Shown: positions 16,065 through 25,352, counted from the stretch's first letter. The stretch is DNA of 64,000 bases from Lutibacter oceani (GCF_003384935.1 NZ_QTTQ01000011.1:740718-804717); one strand, 5' to 3'. The notes: a model not told the origin generated them from the letters alone. Translations and numbers: made by a program.

Positions 16065-17921
16065 TTAATCTACTAATTGTTTAAATTTTTGAATTAGTTC
16101 TGTATTTCCAAAAGGCAACCCTTGTACTTTATTGAATTGTTTAAATTCAAATCCATTAAAATTAATATTTAACACTTTTGAAAACTGACCACTATTTAAT
16201 TCACAAACGATAATTTTTTTAAATTTAGTTAAAATTTCTTCCGTGTTTTTAGGAAGAGGATTTATATAATTAAAATGCGCAAGGCCTATATTTTTATAGC
16301 CCTCTTCGTTTATTTGTTTAACTGCAGAATGTAAAGAACCATAAGTTCCTCCCCATCCAATAACCAATAAATCACCTGTTTCTGCAAATTCAGTTTTTAT
16401 ATCAGGAATATAATTTTGAACTCTCTTAACTTTTTCAGCTCTAATATGAGTCATATATTCATGATTTTCGGGAACGTAAGAAACATTACCTGTAACTTTG
16501 TCTTTTTCCAACCCACCTACTCTGTGCTCTAACCCTGCAGTTCCCGGAATTGCCCAGTTTCTTGCTAAAGTGTTTTCATCTCTATCATAAGGATTCCAAT
16601 TATCTTTAACTTCGTTAACAATATTAGTTTTTATAGTTGACATTTCCTTAGCTGATTTTATTTTCCATGGTGCTGATCCATTTGCAATATATCCATCAGT
16701 TAATAATATAACAGGTGTCATGTGTTCTAAAGCTAATTTTGCTGCCTCATAAGAATAATCAAAACAATTTGCTGGCGTACTTGCCGCTATAACAATTACT
16801 GGGCTTTCACCATTTCTACCATATAAAGCCTGTAATAAATCTGATTGTTCAGTTTTAGTAGGTAAACCTGTTGAAGGACCACCACGTTGCACATTAACTA
16901 CTACTAAAGGCAATTCAATCATCATTGCTAAACCTAATGCTTCACCTTTTAAAGCCAAACCAGGACCTGAAGTTGTTGTTATTGCCAAATCTCCGGCAAA
17001 AGCAGCTCCAACTGCTGATGTAATTCCAGCTATTTCGTCTTCAGCCTGAAATGCTTTTACTCCAAAATGCTTATGTTTAACAAGTTCATGAAGTATATCA
17101 GTTGCTGGAGTAATAGGGTACGACCCTAAAAACAATTCCAATCCTGAATTTTCTGCTGCTGCTAAAAATCCCCAAGCAGTTGCAGTATTACCCATAATAA
17201 TTCTATAAGTACCTGGTCTCATTTTTGCAGGAGAAATTGTATACGCATTTGGAATTAACTCCAAAGTTTCTGCAAAATAAAAACCAGCGTTTAAAACTTT
17301 GGTATTAGCTTCAATAATATGAGGCTTGGTTTTAAATTTTTTATTAAAAAAATCAATTGTATGTTCTCTTGAACGATCGTACATCCAATAAACCATACCT
17401 AAAGCAAACATATTTTTACTTCGGGTAATAGATTTATTATCTAACCCCTCAACACTTTTAAGTGCTTCTTTTGTTAAAGAAGTCATTGCAACTTCTATAA
17501 CCCGATAGTTTTCTAGACTTCCATCTTCTAATGGGTTTGTTTCATATTGTGCTTTTTCCAAATTCTTTTTTGTGAAAGAATCAGTATCAACAATAATTGT
17601 ATGACCTGGTTTTACAGCATGTAAATTGGTTTTTAAGCCTGCAGGATTCATAGCAACTAATAAATCTAAATTATCACCTGGTGTGCTTACCTCAACGCTC
17701 CCAATATGAACTTGAAATCCGGAGACTCCATATAAACTTCCCTGCGGAGCCCTAATTTCTGATGGATAATTAGGAAATGTGGCAATATCATTACCAAACA
17801 TTGCAGACGTGTCAGAAAACTGTGTTCCTGTTAGTTGCATCCCATCGCCGGAATCACCAACAAATCTGATAATTACTGCTTCCAGTACTTCGGGTTGTTG
17901 TTTTGTTTTAGCTGTAATCAT
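16065..17921 (-). CDS. korA: 2-oxoacid:ferredoxin oxidoreductase, fused gamma-alpha subunit
   Basis: Protein of 618 residues with two domains. The N-terminal gamma domain (about 15-190) has RFVGDSGDGMQLTG and FPNYPSEIRAPQG. The alpha/pyrimidine-binding domain (about 240-610) has LGSYPITPATDIL, QAEDEIAGI and GGPSTGLPTKTEQSDLLQALYG. The fused form and the TKTEQ motif are typical of KorA. It is the first gene of korAB and diverges from the ferredoxin gene over a 170-base region holding a shared FNR-like dyad. Confidence 0.92.
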   Translation of the reverse strand: MITAKTKQQPEVLEAVIIRFVGDSGDGMQLTGTQFSDTSAMFGNDIATFPNYPSEIRAPQGSLYGVSGFQVHIGSVEVSTPGDNLDLLVAMNPAGLKTNLHAVKPGHTIIVDTDSFTKKNLEKAQYETNPLEDGSLENYRVIEVAMTSLTKEALKSVEGLDNKSITRSKNMFALGMVYWMYDRSREHTIDFFNKKFKTKPHIIEANTKVLNAGFYFAETLELIPNAYTISPAKMRPGTYRIIMGNTATAWGFLAAAENSGLELFLGSYPITPATDILHELVKHKHFGVKAFQAEDEIAGITSAVGAAFAGDLAITTTSGPGLALKGEALGLAMMIELPLVVVNVQRGGPSTGLPTKTEQSDLLQALYGRNGESPVIVIAASTPANCFDYSYEAAKLALEHMTPVILLTDGYIANGSAPWKIKSAKEMSTIKTNIVNEVKDNWNPYDRDENTLARNWAIPGTAGLEHRVGGLEKDKVTGNVSYVPENHEYMTHIRAEKVKRVQNYIPDIKTEFAETGDLLVIGWGGTYGSLHSAVKQINEEGYKNIGLAHFNYINPLPKNTEEILTKFKKIIVCELNSGQFSKVLNINFNGFEFKQFNKVQGLPFGNTELIQKFKQLVD

Positions 17922-17987
17922 AATTTATGCTAATTAGAAAATTTTATTTAAATTTATGAAAATAATTTTTGTGCAAATTATTTCGAT

Positions 17988-18030
17988 CAAATTTAAATTT
18001 ACTTTTTAGAATAGTAAATGACTTTTGTCA
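17988..18030 (-). promoter_or_regulatory. korAB promoter with FNR/CRP-type dyad
   Basis: Minus strand: dyad TGACAAAAGTCA (18030-18019), then -7 box TAAATTTG (17995-17988) exactly 35 bases downstream. No -33 TTG is seen at normal spacing. The dyad is shared with the divergent fdx promoter, so a single bound regulator could activate both transcripts. The leader to the korA ATG is roughly 60 bases. Confidence 0.65.
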
Positions 18031-18060
18031 CATTGTTTTGTGTAAAAATTTATAATTTTG
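18019..18060 (+). promoter_or_regulatory. Ferredoxin promoter with FNR/CRP-type dyad
   Basis: Plus strand: dyad TGACTTTTGTCA (18019-18030), -33 TTG (18033-18035), 17-base spacer, -7 box TAATTTTG (18053-18060). The distance from dyad start to box is 34 bases. This is the only one of the six dyad promoters that also keeps a -33 element, so basal expression may be higher. The leader to the ATG at 18092 is about 25-30 bases. Confidence 0.7.
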
Positions 18061-18091
18061 TGGATAATTTAATTTTTTAAAATAAATAGAC

Positions 18092-18442
18092 ATGGCTATT
18101 AAAATAACAGACGAATGTATAAATTGTGATGCTTGTATTTCAGAGTGTCCAAATAATGCAATTTACGAACCAGATAGTGAGTGGGCATATGCTGACGAAA
18201 CTTCATTAAGCGGTACAATTACTTTACCTAATGGAGAAGAAGCGGATGCAGATGAGATGAACGAACCATTATCTGATGAATTTTACTTTATTGTAACTGA
18301 TAAATGTACAGAATGTAAAGGTTTTCACGATGAGCCACAATGTGCTTCTGTTTGTCCAGTTGATTGTTGTGTTCCTGATGAGGATCATGAAGAAACTGAA
18401 GAACAATTGTTAGCTAAAAAAGCTTGGTTACACGGAGAATAA
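18092..18442 (+). CDS. fdx: 2[4Fe-4S] ferredoxin, Allochromatium-like type
   Basis: Soluble electron carrier of 116 residues. The first cluster motif is Cys9-x2-Cys12-x2-Cys15-x3-Cys19-Pro. The second is Cys72-x2-Cys75-x8-Cys84-x3-Cys88-Pro, with the 8-residue insert typical of the very low-potential Allochromatium-type ferredoxins. An acidic stretch of about 40 residues separates the two halves, and a helical charged tail follows. It diverges from korAB and shares its control site, so it is the likely electron acceptor of Kor and donor to the NuoEFG-less complex I. Confidence 0.92.
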   Translation: MAIKITDECINCDACISECPNNAIYEPDSEWAYADETSLSGTITLPNGEEADADEMNEPLSDEFYFIVTDKCTECKGFHDEPQCASVCPVDCCVPDEDHEETEEQLLAKKAWLHGE

Positions 18443-18455
18443 TTCTCAACTAAAC

Positions 18456-18490
18456 ATAAAAAAAGCACCGAATTTCGGTGCTTTTTTTAT
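18456..18490. terminator. Bidirectional terminator between fdx and lepA
   Basis: Stem GCACCGA/TCGGTGC with a 3-base loop, flanked by seven A on the left and seven T on the right. It works for transcripts from both sides: fdx (plus) and lepA (minus). Confidence 0.9.
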
Positions 18491-18507
18491 GTTATATACT
18501 TTGATTT

Positions 18508-20304
18508 TTAGTCATTTAGCTTTAAAACAGCCATAAATGCTTCCTGAGGAATTTCAACATTCCCCACTTGACGCATACGTTTTTTACCTTTCTTTTGTTT
18601 CTCCAATAATTTACGTTTACGAGAAATATCTCCTCCATAACATTTTGCTGTTACATCTTTTCTCAAGGCTTTTACAGTTTCACGAGAAATAATTTTAGCA
18701 CCAATTGCTGCTTGAATTGGAATATCAAATTGTTGACGAGGAATTAACTGACGTAATTTTTCACACATTTTTTTTCCAATGGAATACGCATTATCTGCGT
18801 GAATTAATGCAGATAGAGCATCCACTGATTGTCCGTTTAATAAAATATCAACTTTAACTAATTTAGAAGCTTTTAATCCAATTGGATGGTAATCAAAAGA
18901 TGCATATCCTTTTGAAACAGTTTTTAAACGATCGTAAAAATCGAAAACAATTTCAGCCAAAGGCATTTCAAAAGTTAATTCAACTCTTTCTGGAGTTAAA
19001 TAAGTTTGATTTACTATTTGTCCACGTTTTTCAATACACAAACTCATTACTGGTCCAACAAAATCGGATTTTGTAATTATTGTTGCTTTTATAAAAGGTT
19101 CTTCAACACGGTTTAATTTTGAAGGTTCAGGTAAATCTGAAGGATTATTTACTAAAAGTATCGTATCAGGATTTTTGTTCGTAAATGCGTGGTATGACAC
19201 GTTTGGTACAGTTGTAATTACTGTCATATCAAACTCTCGTTCCAACCTTTCCTGAATAATTTCTAAATGTAACATTCCTAAGAACCCACATCTAAAACCA
19301 AAACCTAAGGCAGCTGAACTTTCTGGAATAAATACCAACGAAGCATCGTTTAATTGTAATTTTTCCATTGAATTACGAAGTTCTTCGTAGTCCTCTGTAT
19401 CAACAGGGTAAATACCAGCAAAAACCATCGGTTTTACATCCTCAAATCCTTCAATTCTATTTTTAGTTGGGTTTACTGCATCCGTAATTGTATCACCAAC
19501 TTTAATTTCACTAGCTGTTTTAACTCCAGTAATTAAATAACCTACATCACCTGCCTTTATACTTTGTTTGGGTACTTGTTTTAATTTTAAAGTACCAACT
19601 TCATCAGCAAAATATTCATTTTTTGTAGCCATAAATTTGATTCTTTGGCCTTTTTTAATTTCACCGTTCATAACTCTAAAATAGGTTTCTACACCTCTAT
19701 ATGAATTATAAACAGAATCGAATATTAATGCTTGTAGTGGAGCATTTACATCTCCTTTTGGAGCTGGAACTCTTTCAATAATTGCTTTTAAAATATTATC
19801 CACACCAAAGCCAGTTTTTCCACTTGCATGAATAACCTCTTCAGGATCGCATCCTAATAAATCAACTATATCATCGGTAACTTCTTCTGGGTTTGCGCCT
19901 GGTAAATCTACTTTATTTAAAACAGGAATTATTTCTAAATCATTTTCTAAAGCCAAATACAAATTAGAAATTGTTTGTGCTTGTATACTTTGTGCAGCAT
20001 CTACAATTAAAAGTGCACCTTCACAAGCTGCAATTGATCTGGAAACTTCATAAGAAAAATCTACGTGTCCCGGAGTATCAATTAAATTTAAAACATATTT
20101 TTCTCCTTCATATATATAATCCATTTGAATGGCATGACTTTTAATTGTAATACCACGCTCACGCTCCAAATCCATATTGTCTAACAACTGAGCTTGCTCT
20201 TCACGAGCAGTTACAGTTCCTGTTTGACTTAATAATCTATCAGCCAAGGTACTTTTACCGTGATCAATATGTGCAATAATGCAAAAATTTCTGATGTTTT
20301 TCAT
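18508..20304 (-). CDS. lepA: Elongation factor 4 (LepA), ribosome back-translocase GTPase
   Basis: Translational GTPase of 598 residues, the normal length. The G motifs are AHIDHGKST (residues 10-18), DTPGH and NKVD. The LepA-specific C-terminal domain ends in [35 protein letters not shown]. It acts on stalled or mistranslocated ribosomes and affects initiation. It is single-gene: a -7 box TATCTTTG (minus, 20342-20335) stands upstream and a bidirectional hairpin terminator follows. Confidence 0.97.
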   Translation of the reverse strand: MKNIRNFCIIAHIDHGKSTLADRLLSQTGTVTAREEQAQLLDNMDLERERGITIKSHAIQMDYIYEGEKYVLNLIDTPGHVDFSYEVSRSIAACEGALLIVDAAQSIQAQTISNLYLALENDLEIIPVLNKVDLPGANPEEVTDDIVDLLGCDPEEVIHASGKTGFGVDNILKAIIERVPAPKGDVNAPLQALIFDSVYNSYRGVETYFRVMNGEIKKGQRIKFMATKNEYFADEVGTLKLKQVPKQSIKAGDVGYLITGVKTASEIKVGDTITDAVNPTKNRIEGFEDVKPMVFAGIYPVDTEDYEELRNSMEKLQLNDASLVFIPESSAALGFGFRCGFLGMLHLEIIQERLEREFDMTVITTVPNVSYHAFTNKNPDTILLVNNPSDLPEPSKLNRVEEPFIKATIITKSDFVGPVMSLCIEKRGQIVNQTYLTPERVELTFEMPLAEIVFDFYDRLKTVSKGYASFDYHPIGLKASKLVKVDILLNGQSVDALSALIHADNAYSIGKKMCEKLRQLIPRQQFDIPIQAAIGAKIISRETVKALRKDVTAKCYGGDISRKRKLLEKQKKGKKRMRQVGNVEIPQEAFMAVLKLND

Positions 20305-20334
20305 ACTTCGTAATCCTATCTACTATATTTGGCG

Positions 20335-20342
20335 CAAAGATA
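20335..20342 (-). promoter_or_regulatory. Putative -7 box for lepA
   Basis: TATCTTTG on the minus strand matches the flavobacterial TAnnTTTG. It lies 31 bases before the lepA ATG. There is no clear -33 TTG and no TGA-N6-TCA dyad at the position seen in the low-oxygen set. Confidence 0.45.
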
Positions 20343-20375
20343 ACCAAATAATTGTTCTAAAAATGAAAATTAAAT

Positions 20376-21356
20376 CTAGTCATGATTTGGGTAAATTATA
20401 TTAGCATCTTTTCTAACCGCATCTAAAATATTTATTAAATCTAAGCTTACTTTGTTAGTTAAAACAGGGCTTTCTATAAGTTGCTTATCTAAACATTCCA
20501 TAACGTGAATAGCCTCAAATTGGTATCCCATATTTGGACCCGCATCAAAATTTATTTCCTGAATTGTATCATTAATAGTCAATTCAATAGGATTACCAGA
20601 AAAACGATGGTATTTTATACACCCTTTTTCAAAAATTAATTCTACATCATTTTTATAACTGGCTTCAAAACTAGAAGATAATACAGCTGTTTCTCCATTT
20701 ATATAACCAAATAACATAGAAATACTTTCTTCTGAACCTGTTGGGCTAAAATGAGCTAATGTTTTTATTTCATCTGGAATTCCGAGTAACATTAAAGCCG
20801 TAAAAACAGGATAAATTCCTATATCTAACAAGGAACCACCTCCCAAATTAATATTATATAACCTACTATTCGGATTATAATCTCCCTTGAAAAAAAAGTC
20901 TGATTTTACAAATTTAAGTTTTCCTAAATTTTCAGATTTAATAATTTCCAGTACTTTTTTTTGTTTAGGTCTAAAAGCAACCCAAAATGCTTCCATTAAA
21001 AAAGTATTATTTTGTTTTGAAGCGCTTATCATTTGTGTTACTTCTTTGGTATTTATTGCAAAGGCTTTTTCACATAAAACAGCTTTTTTATGCTTTAAAC
21101 AAAGTAAGGAATGTTCTAAATGAAAATTATGAGGTGTTGCAATATACACTACATCTACTTTTGGATCTTTAACCATTTCTTCATAAGAACCATACGCTTT
21201 TTCAAACCCAAATTCAGTTGCAAAATTTTCGGCATTTTCTATATTTCTAGATGCTGTTGCGTATAAATTAGCATTGGGTAAGCCTTTTAATTCTTTTGAG
21301 AATTTTTTTGCAATATTACCACATCCTAAAATTGCCCAATTGTATTTTTTAGCCAT
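20376..21356 (-). CDS. Gfo/Idh/MocA family NAD(P)-dependent oxidoreductase
   Basis: 326 residues. The N-terminal Rossmann motif is WAILGCGNIAKKF (residues 7-19). The family EKP position reads CEKAFAIN, with Ala in place of Pro. The substrate domain has GGGSLLDIGIYPVF, resembling the dimeric dihydrodiol dehydrogenase/glucose-fructose oxidoreductase branch, in which the later motif differs from the DLASHG form of the gene at 3108. The substrate is unknown. It appears to be a single gene. Confidence 0.8.
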   Translation of the reverse strand: MAKKYNWAILGCGNIAKKFSKELKGLPNANLYATASRNIENAENFATEFGFEKAYGSYEEMVKDPKVDVVYIATPHNFHLEHSLLCLKHKKAVLCEKAFAINTKEVTQMISASKQNNTFLMEAFWVAFRPKQKKVLEIIKSENLGKLKFVKSDFFFKGDYNPNSRLYNINLGGGSLLDIGIYPVFTALMLLGIPDEIKTLAHFSPTGSEESISMLFGYINGETAVLSSSFEASYKNDVELIFEKGCIKYHRFSGNPIELTINDTIQEINFDAGPNMGYQFEAIHVMECLDKQLIESPVLTNKVSLDLINILDAVRKDANIIYPNHD

Positions 21357-21404
21357 TTTATTTATTTTAAATATAAAAATACAGTTTATTTTAAAGCTGA
21401 AAAA

Positions 21405-21436
21405 CGAATCCTAACAGGTTTTGAAAACATGTTAGG
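21405..21436 (-). terminator. Hairpin terminator after the PD40 lipoprotein gene
   Basis: Arms CCTAACA (21410-21416) and TGTTAGG (21430-21436), with an inner GTTTT/AAAAC pairing. On the minus strand it is followed by ATTCGTTTTT. It closes the transcript of 21449-22552. Confidence 0.6.
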
Positions 21437-21448
21437 TTTCGCGTATAA

Positions 21449-22552
21449 TTAATCTACCCAATCTGCAATAAATAAATTGGTATCATGTGTTCCGTTATTA
21501 TTTCGGTTTGAAGAAAAAACTATTTTTTTACCATCTGGAGAAAACATTGGAAAAGCATCAAAAACAGTATCAAAAGTAATTTGCTCTAATCCTGAACCAT
21601 CCACATTAATCATAAATAAATTAAAACTATGTTTCGTTTTATGGTTAGATGAAAAAATAACTTTTTTACCTGAAGGATGAAAAAATGGTGCCCAATTTGC
21701 ACTTCCTAAATTGGTAATTTTACGTAAATCGCTACCATCAATATTACATACATATAATTCCATATTAGTTGGCTGCACCAAACCTTCTGCTAATAAATCT
21801 TTGTATTCTTTAATCTCCTCTTCAGTTTTAGGACGAGAAGAACGGAAAATTAATTTTGTTCCATCAGGAGAGAAAAAAGCACCACCATCGTACCCTAATT
21901 CATTAGTAACTTGTTTTACATCAGATCCATCAATATTCATTGTAAATAATTCCAAATCACCTGTTCTTGTAGAAGTAAAAACAATTTTATCACCTTTTGG
22001 AGAAACTGTTGGTTCTGCATCATAACCATCTTCAAAAGTTAATTGTTTTAGTTGATTTCCTTTTGTATCCGCAACAAATATGTCAAAACCTTTATAAACT
22101 GGCCAAATATATTTGTTTCCATAATCTTCTTTTTTGGGTGCTGGTGGACAGTTTTCGTCGGCTAAATGTGTAGATGAATAAATAATTGTTTCATTACCTG
22201 GTAAAAAATAACTACACGTAGTTCTTCCTAAACCTGTACTTACTAATTGAGGTTTTTCACCATTACTTAAATCGTCATTTATATCCATAGTAAAAATTTG
22301 GTCACATTCTAAATCCCATACATTACTAGCCTGAAAAACTAATTTCTTATTATCAAAACTCCAATAAGCCTCGGCATTATCCCCGCCAAAAGTTAACTGC
22401 TTAATGTTTTTTAAATGTTTTTCTTGCGGATAATGTAATGTGTTTACAATTTTAGTAGCTCCAGATTTTGCATCGTAACTTGTTTTGTTTTGTTTAGATT
22501 TACATCCAAAGAATGCTATTGAAAGTAACATAACCGAGATTTTTAATTTCAT
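21449..22552 (-). CDS. TolB-like PD40 beta-propeller lipoprotein
   Basis: Predicted lipoprotein of 367 residues. The signal peptide ends in a lipobox with Cys17 (AFFGC). The rest holds TolB-type PD40 repeats, seen as repeated SPDGTKLIF, SPKGDKIVF, HPSGKKVIF and SPDGKKIVF blades (about residues 60-365), each followed by an NIDGSxxxQIT segment. It is probably periplasmic or outer-membrane linked. It is not TolB itself, as no tol genes are near. Related proteins are often fused to peptidases; here only the propeller remains. The function is unknown. Confidence 0.8.
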   Translation of the reverse strand: MKLKISVMLLSIAFFGCKSKQNKTSYDAKSGATKIVNTLHYPQEKHLKNIKQLTFGGDNAEAYWSFDNKKLVFQASNVWDLECDQIFTMDINDDLSNGEKPQLVSTGLGRTTCSYFLPGNETIIYSSTHLADENCPPAPKKEDYGNKYIWPVYKGFDIFVADTKGNQLKQLTFEDGYDAEPTVSPKGDKIVFTSTRTGDLELFTMNIDGSDVKQVTNELGYDGGAFFSPDGTKLIFRSSRPKTEEEIKEYKDLLAEGLVQPTNMELYVCNIDGSDLRKITNLGSANWAPFFHPSGKKVIFSSNHKTKHSFNLFMINVDGSGLEQITFDTVFDAFPMFSPDGKKIVFSSNRNNNGTHDTNLFIADWVD

Positions 22553-22571
22553 AATTTAATTTGTTTGATTT

Positions 22572-22579
22572 CAAAAATA
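22572..22579 (-). promoter_or_regulatory. Putative -7 box for the PD40 lipoprotein gene
   Basis: TATTTTTG on the minus strand, 20 bases before the ATG at 22552. It matches TAnnTTTG; the -33 element is not clear. Confidence 0.45.
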
Positions 22580-22617
22580 CAATTTTATGAATGAATTTAG
22601 AAATAATTAAATTTATG

Positions 22618-22625
22618 TATTTTTG
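22618..22625 (+). promoter_or_regulatory. Putative -7 box for dusB
   Basis: TATTTTTG, a perfect TAnnTTTG, 19 bases before the TTG start of dusB. The position supports that start, since transcription would begin only about a dozen bases upstream of it. Confidence 0.5.
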
Positions 22626-22643
22626 CGCACTTAATTTTTTGAT

Positions 22644-23624
22644 TTGGTAAAAATAGGAGATATAGAATTAAACGATTTTCCGTTATTGTTAGCACCAATG
22701 GAAGATGTGAGCGACCCACCGTTTAGAGCATTATGTAAAGAACAAGGAGCTGATGTGGTGTATACTGAATTTATTTCAAGTGAGGGATTAATACGTGATG
22801 CAGCAAAAAGCAGGAAAAAATTGGATATTTATGAAAAAGAACGTCCAGTTGGTATTCAAATTTTTGGGGCAAATTTAGAATCTATGTTAAGAACGGTTGA
22901 GATTGTAGAGCAGTCTAATCCGGATATTATTGATATAAATTTTGGTTGTCCAGTAAAAAAAGTTGTGAGCAAAGGAGCTGGCGCTGGTATTTTAAAGGAT
23001 ATTGATTTAATGGTGAGTTTAACTAAAGCTATGGTTAAACATACTAATTTACCCATAACTGTTAAAACTAGATTGGGCTGGGATGAGTCTTCTATAAAAA
23101 TTGTTGAAGTTGCTGAACGTTTACAAGATGTTGGCTGTGCAGCAATTTCTATTCACGGAAGAACACGTGCACAAATGTATAAAGGTAGTGCAAATTGGGC
23201 TCCAATAGCTGAAGTTAAAAATAACTCGAGAATGCATATTCCTGTATTTGGAAATGGAGATGTAAATACGCCTGAAAAAGCTATGGAAATGCGCGATAAA
23301 TTTGGTTTGGATGGCGCAATGATTGGACGAGCAAGTATTGGGAATCCTTGGTTTTTTAAACAAGTAAAACACTTTTTTGAAACTGGTGAACATTTACCTG
23401 AAATAACAATTGCTGATAGGGTTGAAATGGCAAAACGTCATTTACAGCTTGAAATTGACTGGAAAGAAAGTGAAATTGTGGGCGTTATGGAAACTCGTAG
23501 GCATTATACCAACTATTTTAAAGGAATTCCACATTTTAAAGAATACCGTTTAAAAATGGTTACTTCAGATAGTGCACAGGATGTTTTTAATGTTTTTGAA
23601 GAGGTTTTGCAGAAATTTGCGTAA
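22644..23624 (+). CDS. dusB: tRNA-dihydrouridine synthase B
   Basis: FMN-dependent enzyme of 326 residues that reduces uridines in the tRNA D-loop. Motifs are APMEDVSDPPFRALC (17-31), INFGCPVKKV with catalytic Cys102, VKTRLGWD, SIHGRTR and GAMIGRASIGNPW (phosphate binding). The start must be TTG: an in-frame TAA lies 12 bases upstream and no ATG precedes the conserved MVKIGDIEL. No partner gene is adjacent; a 119-base tail before the next gene holds a short dispersed repeat. Confidence 0.95.
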   Translation: MVKIGDIELNDFPLLLAPMEDVSDPPFRALCKEQGADVVYTEFISSEGLIRDAAKSRKKLDIYEKERPVGIQIFGANLESMLRTVEIVEQSNPDIIDINFGCPVKKVVSKGAGAGILKDIDLMVSLTKAMVKHTNLPITVKTRLGWDESSIKIVEVAERLQDVGCAAISIHGRTRAQMYKGSANWAPIAEVKNNSRMHIPVFGNGDVNTPEKAMEMRDKFGLDGAMIGRASIGNPWFFKQVKHFFETGEHLPEITIADRVEMAKRHLQLEIDWKESEIVGVMETRRHYTNYFKGIPHFKEYRLKMVTSDSAQDVFNVFEEVLQKFA

Positions 23625-23714
23625 TTATGTTACAAAGAGGCAAAGTTACAGCGGTGCAAAGGTTAAAGTGCTTTTTGATTAAAACCTATAAAATAAGGTT
23701 ATTTCACTTTCCTA

Positions 23715-23740
23715 TTTAATTCCCCTTTTGGAGGTTAGGG
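23715..23740. repeat. Short dispersed repeat downstream of dusB
   Basis: TTTAATTCCCCTTTTGG then AGGTTAGGG, a near copy of the element at 6515-6539. It lies between the convergent dusB and lolE-like genes, preceded by AAAG/GTTAC-rich short repeats (about 23630-23670). Confidence 0.5.
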
Positions 23741-23743
23741 AAA

Positions 23744-24946
23744 TTATTCTACCAATTTTTTAGAAATTCTACTACTCGCAATTAAGGAAGCTAAATAGCC
23801 TAATACTAACATAGTTACTACTACTGAAAATACATTGAAAAATGTAAATTCAACAGGATATGCTAAATGTTGAGTTATCATAAATAGTGCATATTTTTTT
23901 TGTAATAACACTAATAAAATTCCGATTGAAAGCCCAATAATTAACCCAAAAAGTGATAATAAAAATCCTTGTAAAATAAATACGCGCTTAATTTCTCTAA
24001 TAGTTGCTCCTAAGCTATAGAGTGTTTTTAAGTTGTCTTTCTTATCTAAAATCATCATAATTATAGCACCAATAACATTGAATAATGCAATAATTAAAAT
24101 TAATGTAAAAATTAAATACGAAGCCAAATTTTCAGTATTCAACATTTTGTAAAAAACAGCATTTAACTGTTCTCTGGTTTCAATATTAAAGTCGGATCCC
24201 AGTTTGTTTTTTAATTCTAAAATAATTTCATCTCTGTTATCAATATCATTAACTTTTAGCTCAATTGCTGAAATTTGTTCGGACTTATAATTCAATAAGG
24301 TTTGCGCCAAATCTAAAGAAATAAAGGTGAATTTTTTATCAATTTCATCCGTTAAAGCAAAAATACCTATCGGCTGAGTTTCAATTTGATTGAAAGCATT
24401 TTTTGGATTTAACTCGTATCCTTTCCCTGGTTTTGGAACATAAATTTTTAAAGGTTCCATAAAATCGAAAATACCTACTGACAGTATATTAGAAATACCG
24501 TTACCAACTACTGCTCCTATAGGAATTTCTTTATCTAACCATGTACCAACATATACGGTTGAGTCTATTCTGTTTACTTTAGAATAGTTGCTATCTACGC
24601 CTTTTATATAAGCAATATGTGTTTTTTTATTGAATTCAAAAAAAGCACGTTCTTCAATTATTTTAGAATAAGAAGCAATACCTAACTGATTGTCAATATT
24701 TTCTTTTATTATTTCATTAAATAAAAACGATTTCCCTTTTACAGAAGTAATTTTTATATCAGGATCTGAAGTATTTAAAAAACCAATACTAAATGTTCTT
24801 AAACCTGAAAAACCTGAAAGTACAATAAACAAGGCTAATGTGCCAATAATTACACCAATTGCTGCAATAATTGTAATAATATTTATTGTGTTATTGCTGC
24901 TTTTTGAAAATAAATATCGTTTAGCTATGTATAAAGGAAAATTCAA
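23744..24946 (-). CDS. ABC transporter permease, LolC/LolE-like (FtsX/MacB fold)
   Basis: Inner-membrane protein of 400 residues. A first membrane segment (about 20-45, INIITIIAAIGVIIGTLALFIVLSG) is followed by a large periplasmic domain (about 50-265), then three C-terminal helices of the FtsX fold (about 270-390). This four-helix layout matches LolC/E, which release lipoproteins from the inner membrane. The ATPase partner is not in the window. It follows rbfA directly, an arrangement often seen in Bacteroidota. Confidence 0.85.
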   Translation of the reverse strand: MNFPLYIAKRYLFSKSSNNTINIITIIAAIGVIIGTLALFIVLSGFSGLRTFSIGFLNTSDPDIKITSVKGKSFLFNEIIKENIDNQLGIASYSKIIEERAFFEFNKKTHIAYIKGVDSNYSKVNRIDSTVYVGTWLDKEIPIGAVVGNGISNILSVGIFDFMEPLKIYVPKPGKGYELNPKNAFNQIETQPIGIFALTDEIDKKFTFISLDLAQTLLNYKSEQISAIELKVNDIDNRDEIILELKNKLGSDFNIETREQLNAVFYKMLNTENLASYLIFTLILIIALFNVIGAIIMMILDKKDNLKTLYSLGATIREIKRVFILQGFLLSLFGLIIGLSIGILLVLLQKKYALFMITQHLAYPVEFTFFNVFSVVVTMLVLGYLASLIASSRISKKLVE

Positions 24947-24947
24947 G

Positions 24948-25340
24948 TTATCGTTTTTGACGTTTGTCTAAAATATCCGGATTTTTAATTGGATTATCTT
25001 TTTTGCCTTGCAAAGCATTGTCAATATCTTCAATATAATCTAAACTATCATCAATAAAAAAAGATAATTCCGGCATACGTCTAAGTTGATCGCGAGTTCG
25101 CTTAGCCATTTCATAGCGAATTGAAGAAGTGTTTTCCTGTACTCCTTTTAGTATAATTTCGCGTTTTAACTGAGGAAAAACACTAATATAAACTTTTGCC
25201 TGCCCTAAATCTGAGGTAACTTGTACTTTGGTAACAGATATAATAACGCCCTTCATTCCGTCTCGTGCTGCATTTTGTAACACTTCTGCCAAGTCCTTTT
25301 GTAAAACTCCTGCTATTTTCTTTTGTCTGTTTGTTTCCAT
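24948..25340 (-). CDS. rbfA: Ribosome-binding factor A
   Basis: KH-like 30S maturation factor. Family features are METNRQKKIAGVLQKDLAEVLQ at the start and VTKVQVTSDLGQAKVYISVFP in the middle, then RMPELSFFIDDSLDYIEDIDNAL. The frame stays open to 25370, but the ATG at 25340 is the conserved start (130 residues). A -7 box TATTTTTG (minus, 25352-25345) ends only five bases before this ATG, so the mRNA may have almost no leader. It is followed by the lolE-like gene after 1 base. Confidence 0.93.
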   Translation of the reverse strand: METNRQKKIAGVLQKDLAEVLQNAARDGMKGVIISVTKVQVTSDLGQAKVYISVFPQLKREIILKGVQENTSSIRYEMAKRTRDQLRRMPELSFFIDDSLDYIEDIDNALQGKKDNPIKNPDILDKRQKR

Positions 25341-25344
25341 TTTG

Positions 25345-25352
25345 CAAAAATA
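25345..25352 (-). promoter_or_regulatory. Putative -7 box for rbfA, implying a leaderless mRNA
   Basis: TATTTTTG on the minus strand. A -33 TTG is at 25370-25368 with a short 15-base spacer. Transcription would begin at or next to the ATG at 25340. Confidence 0.35.
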
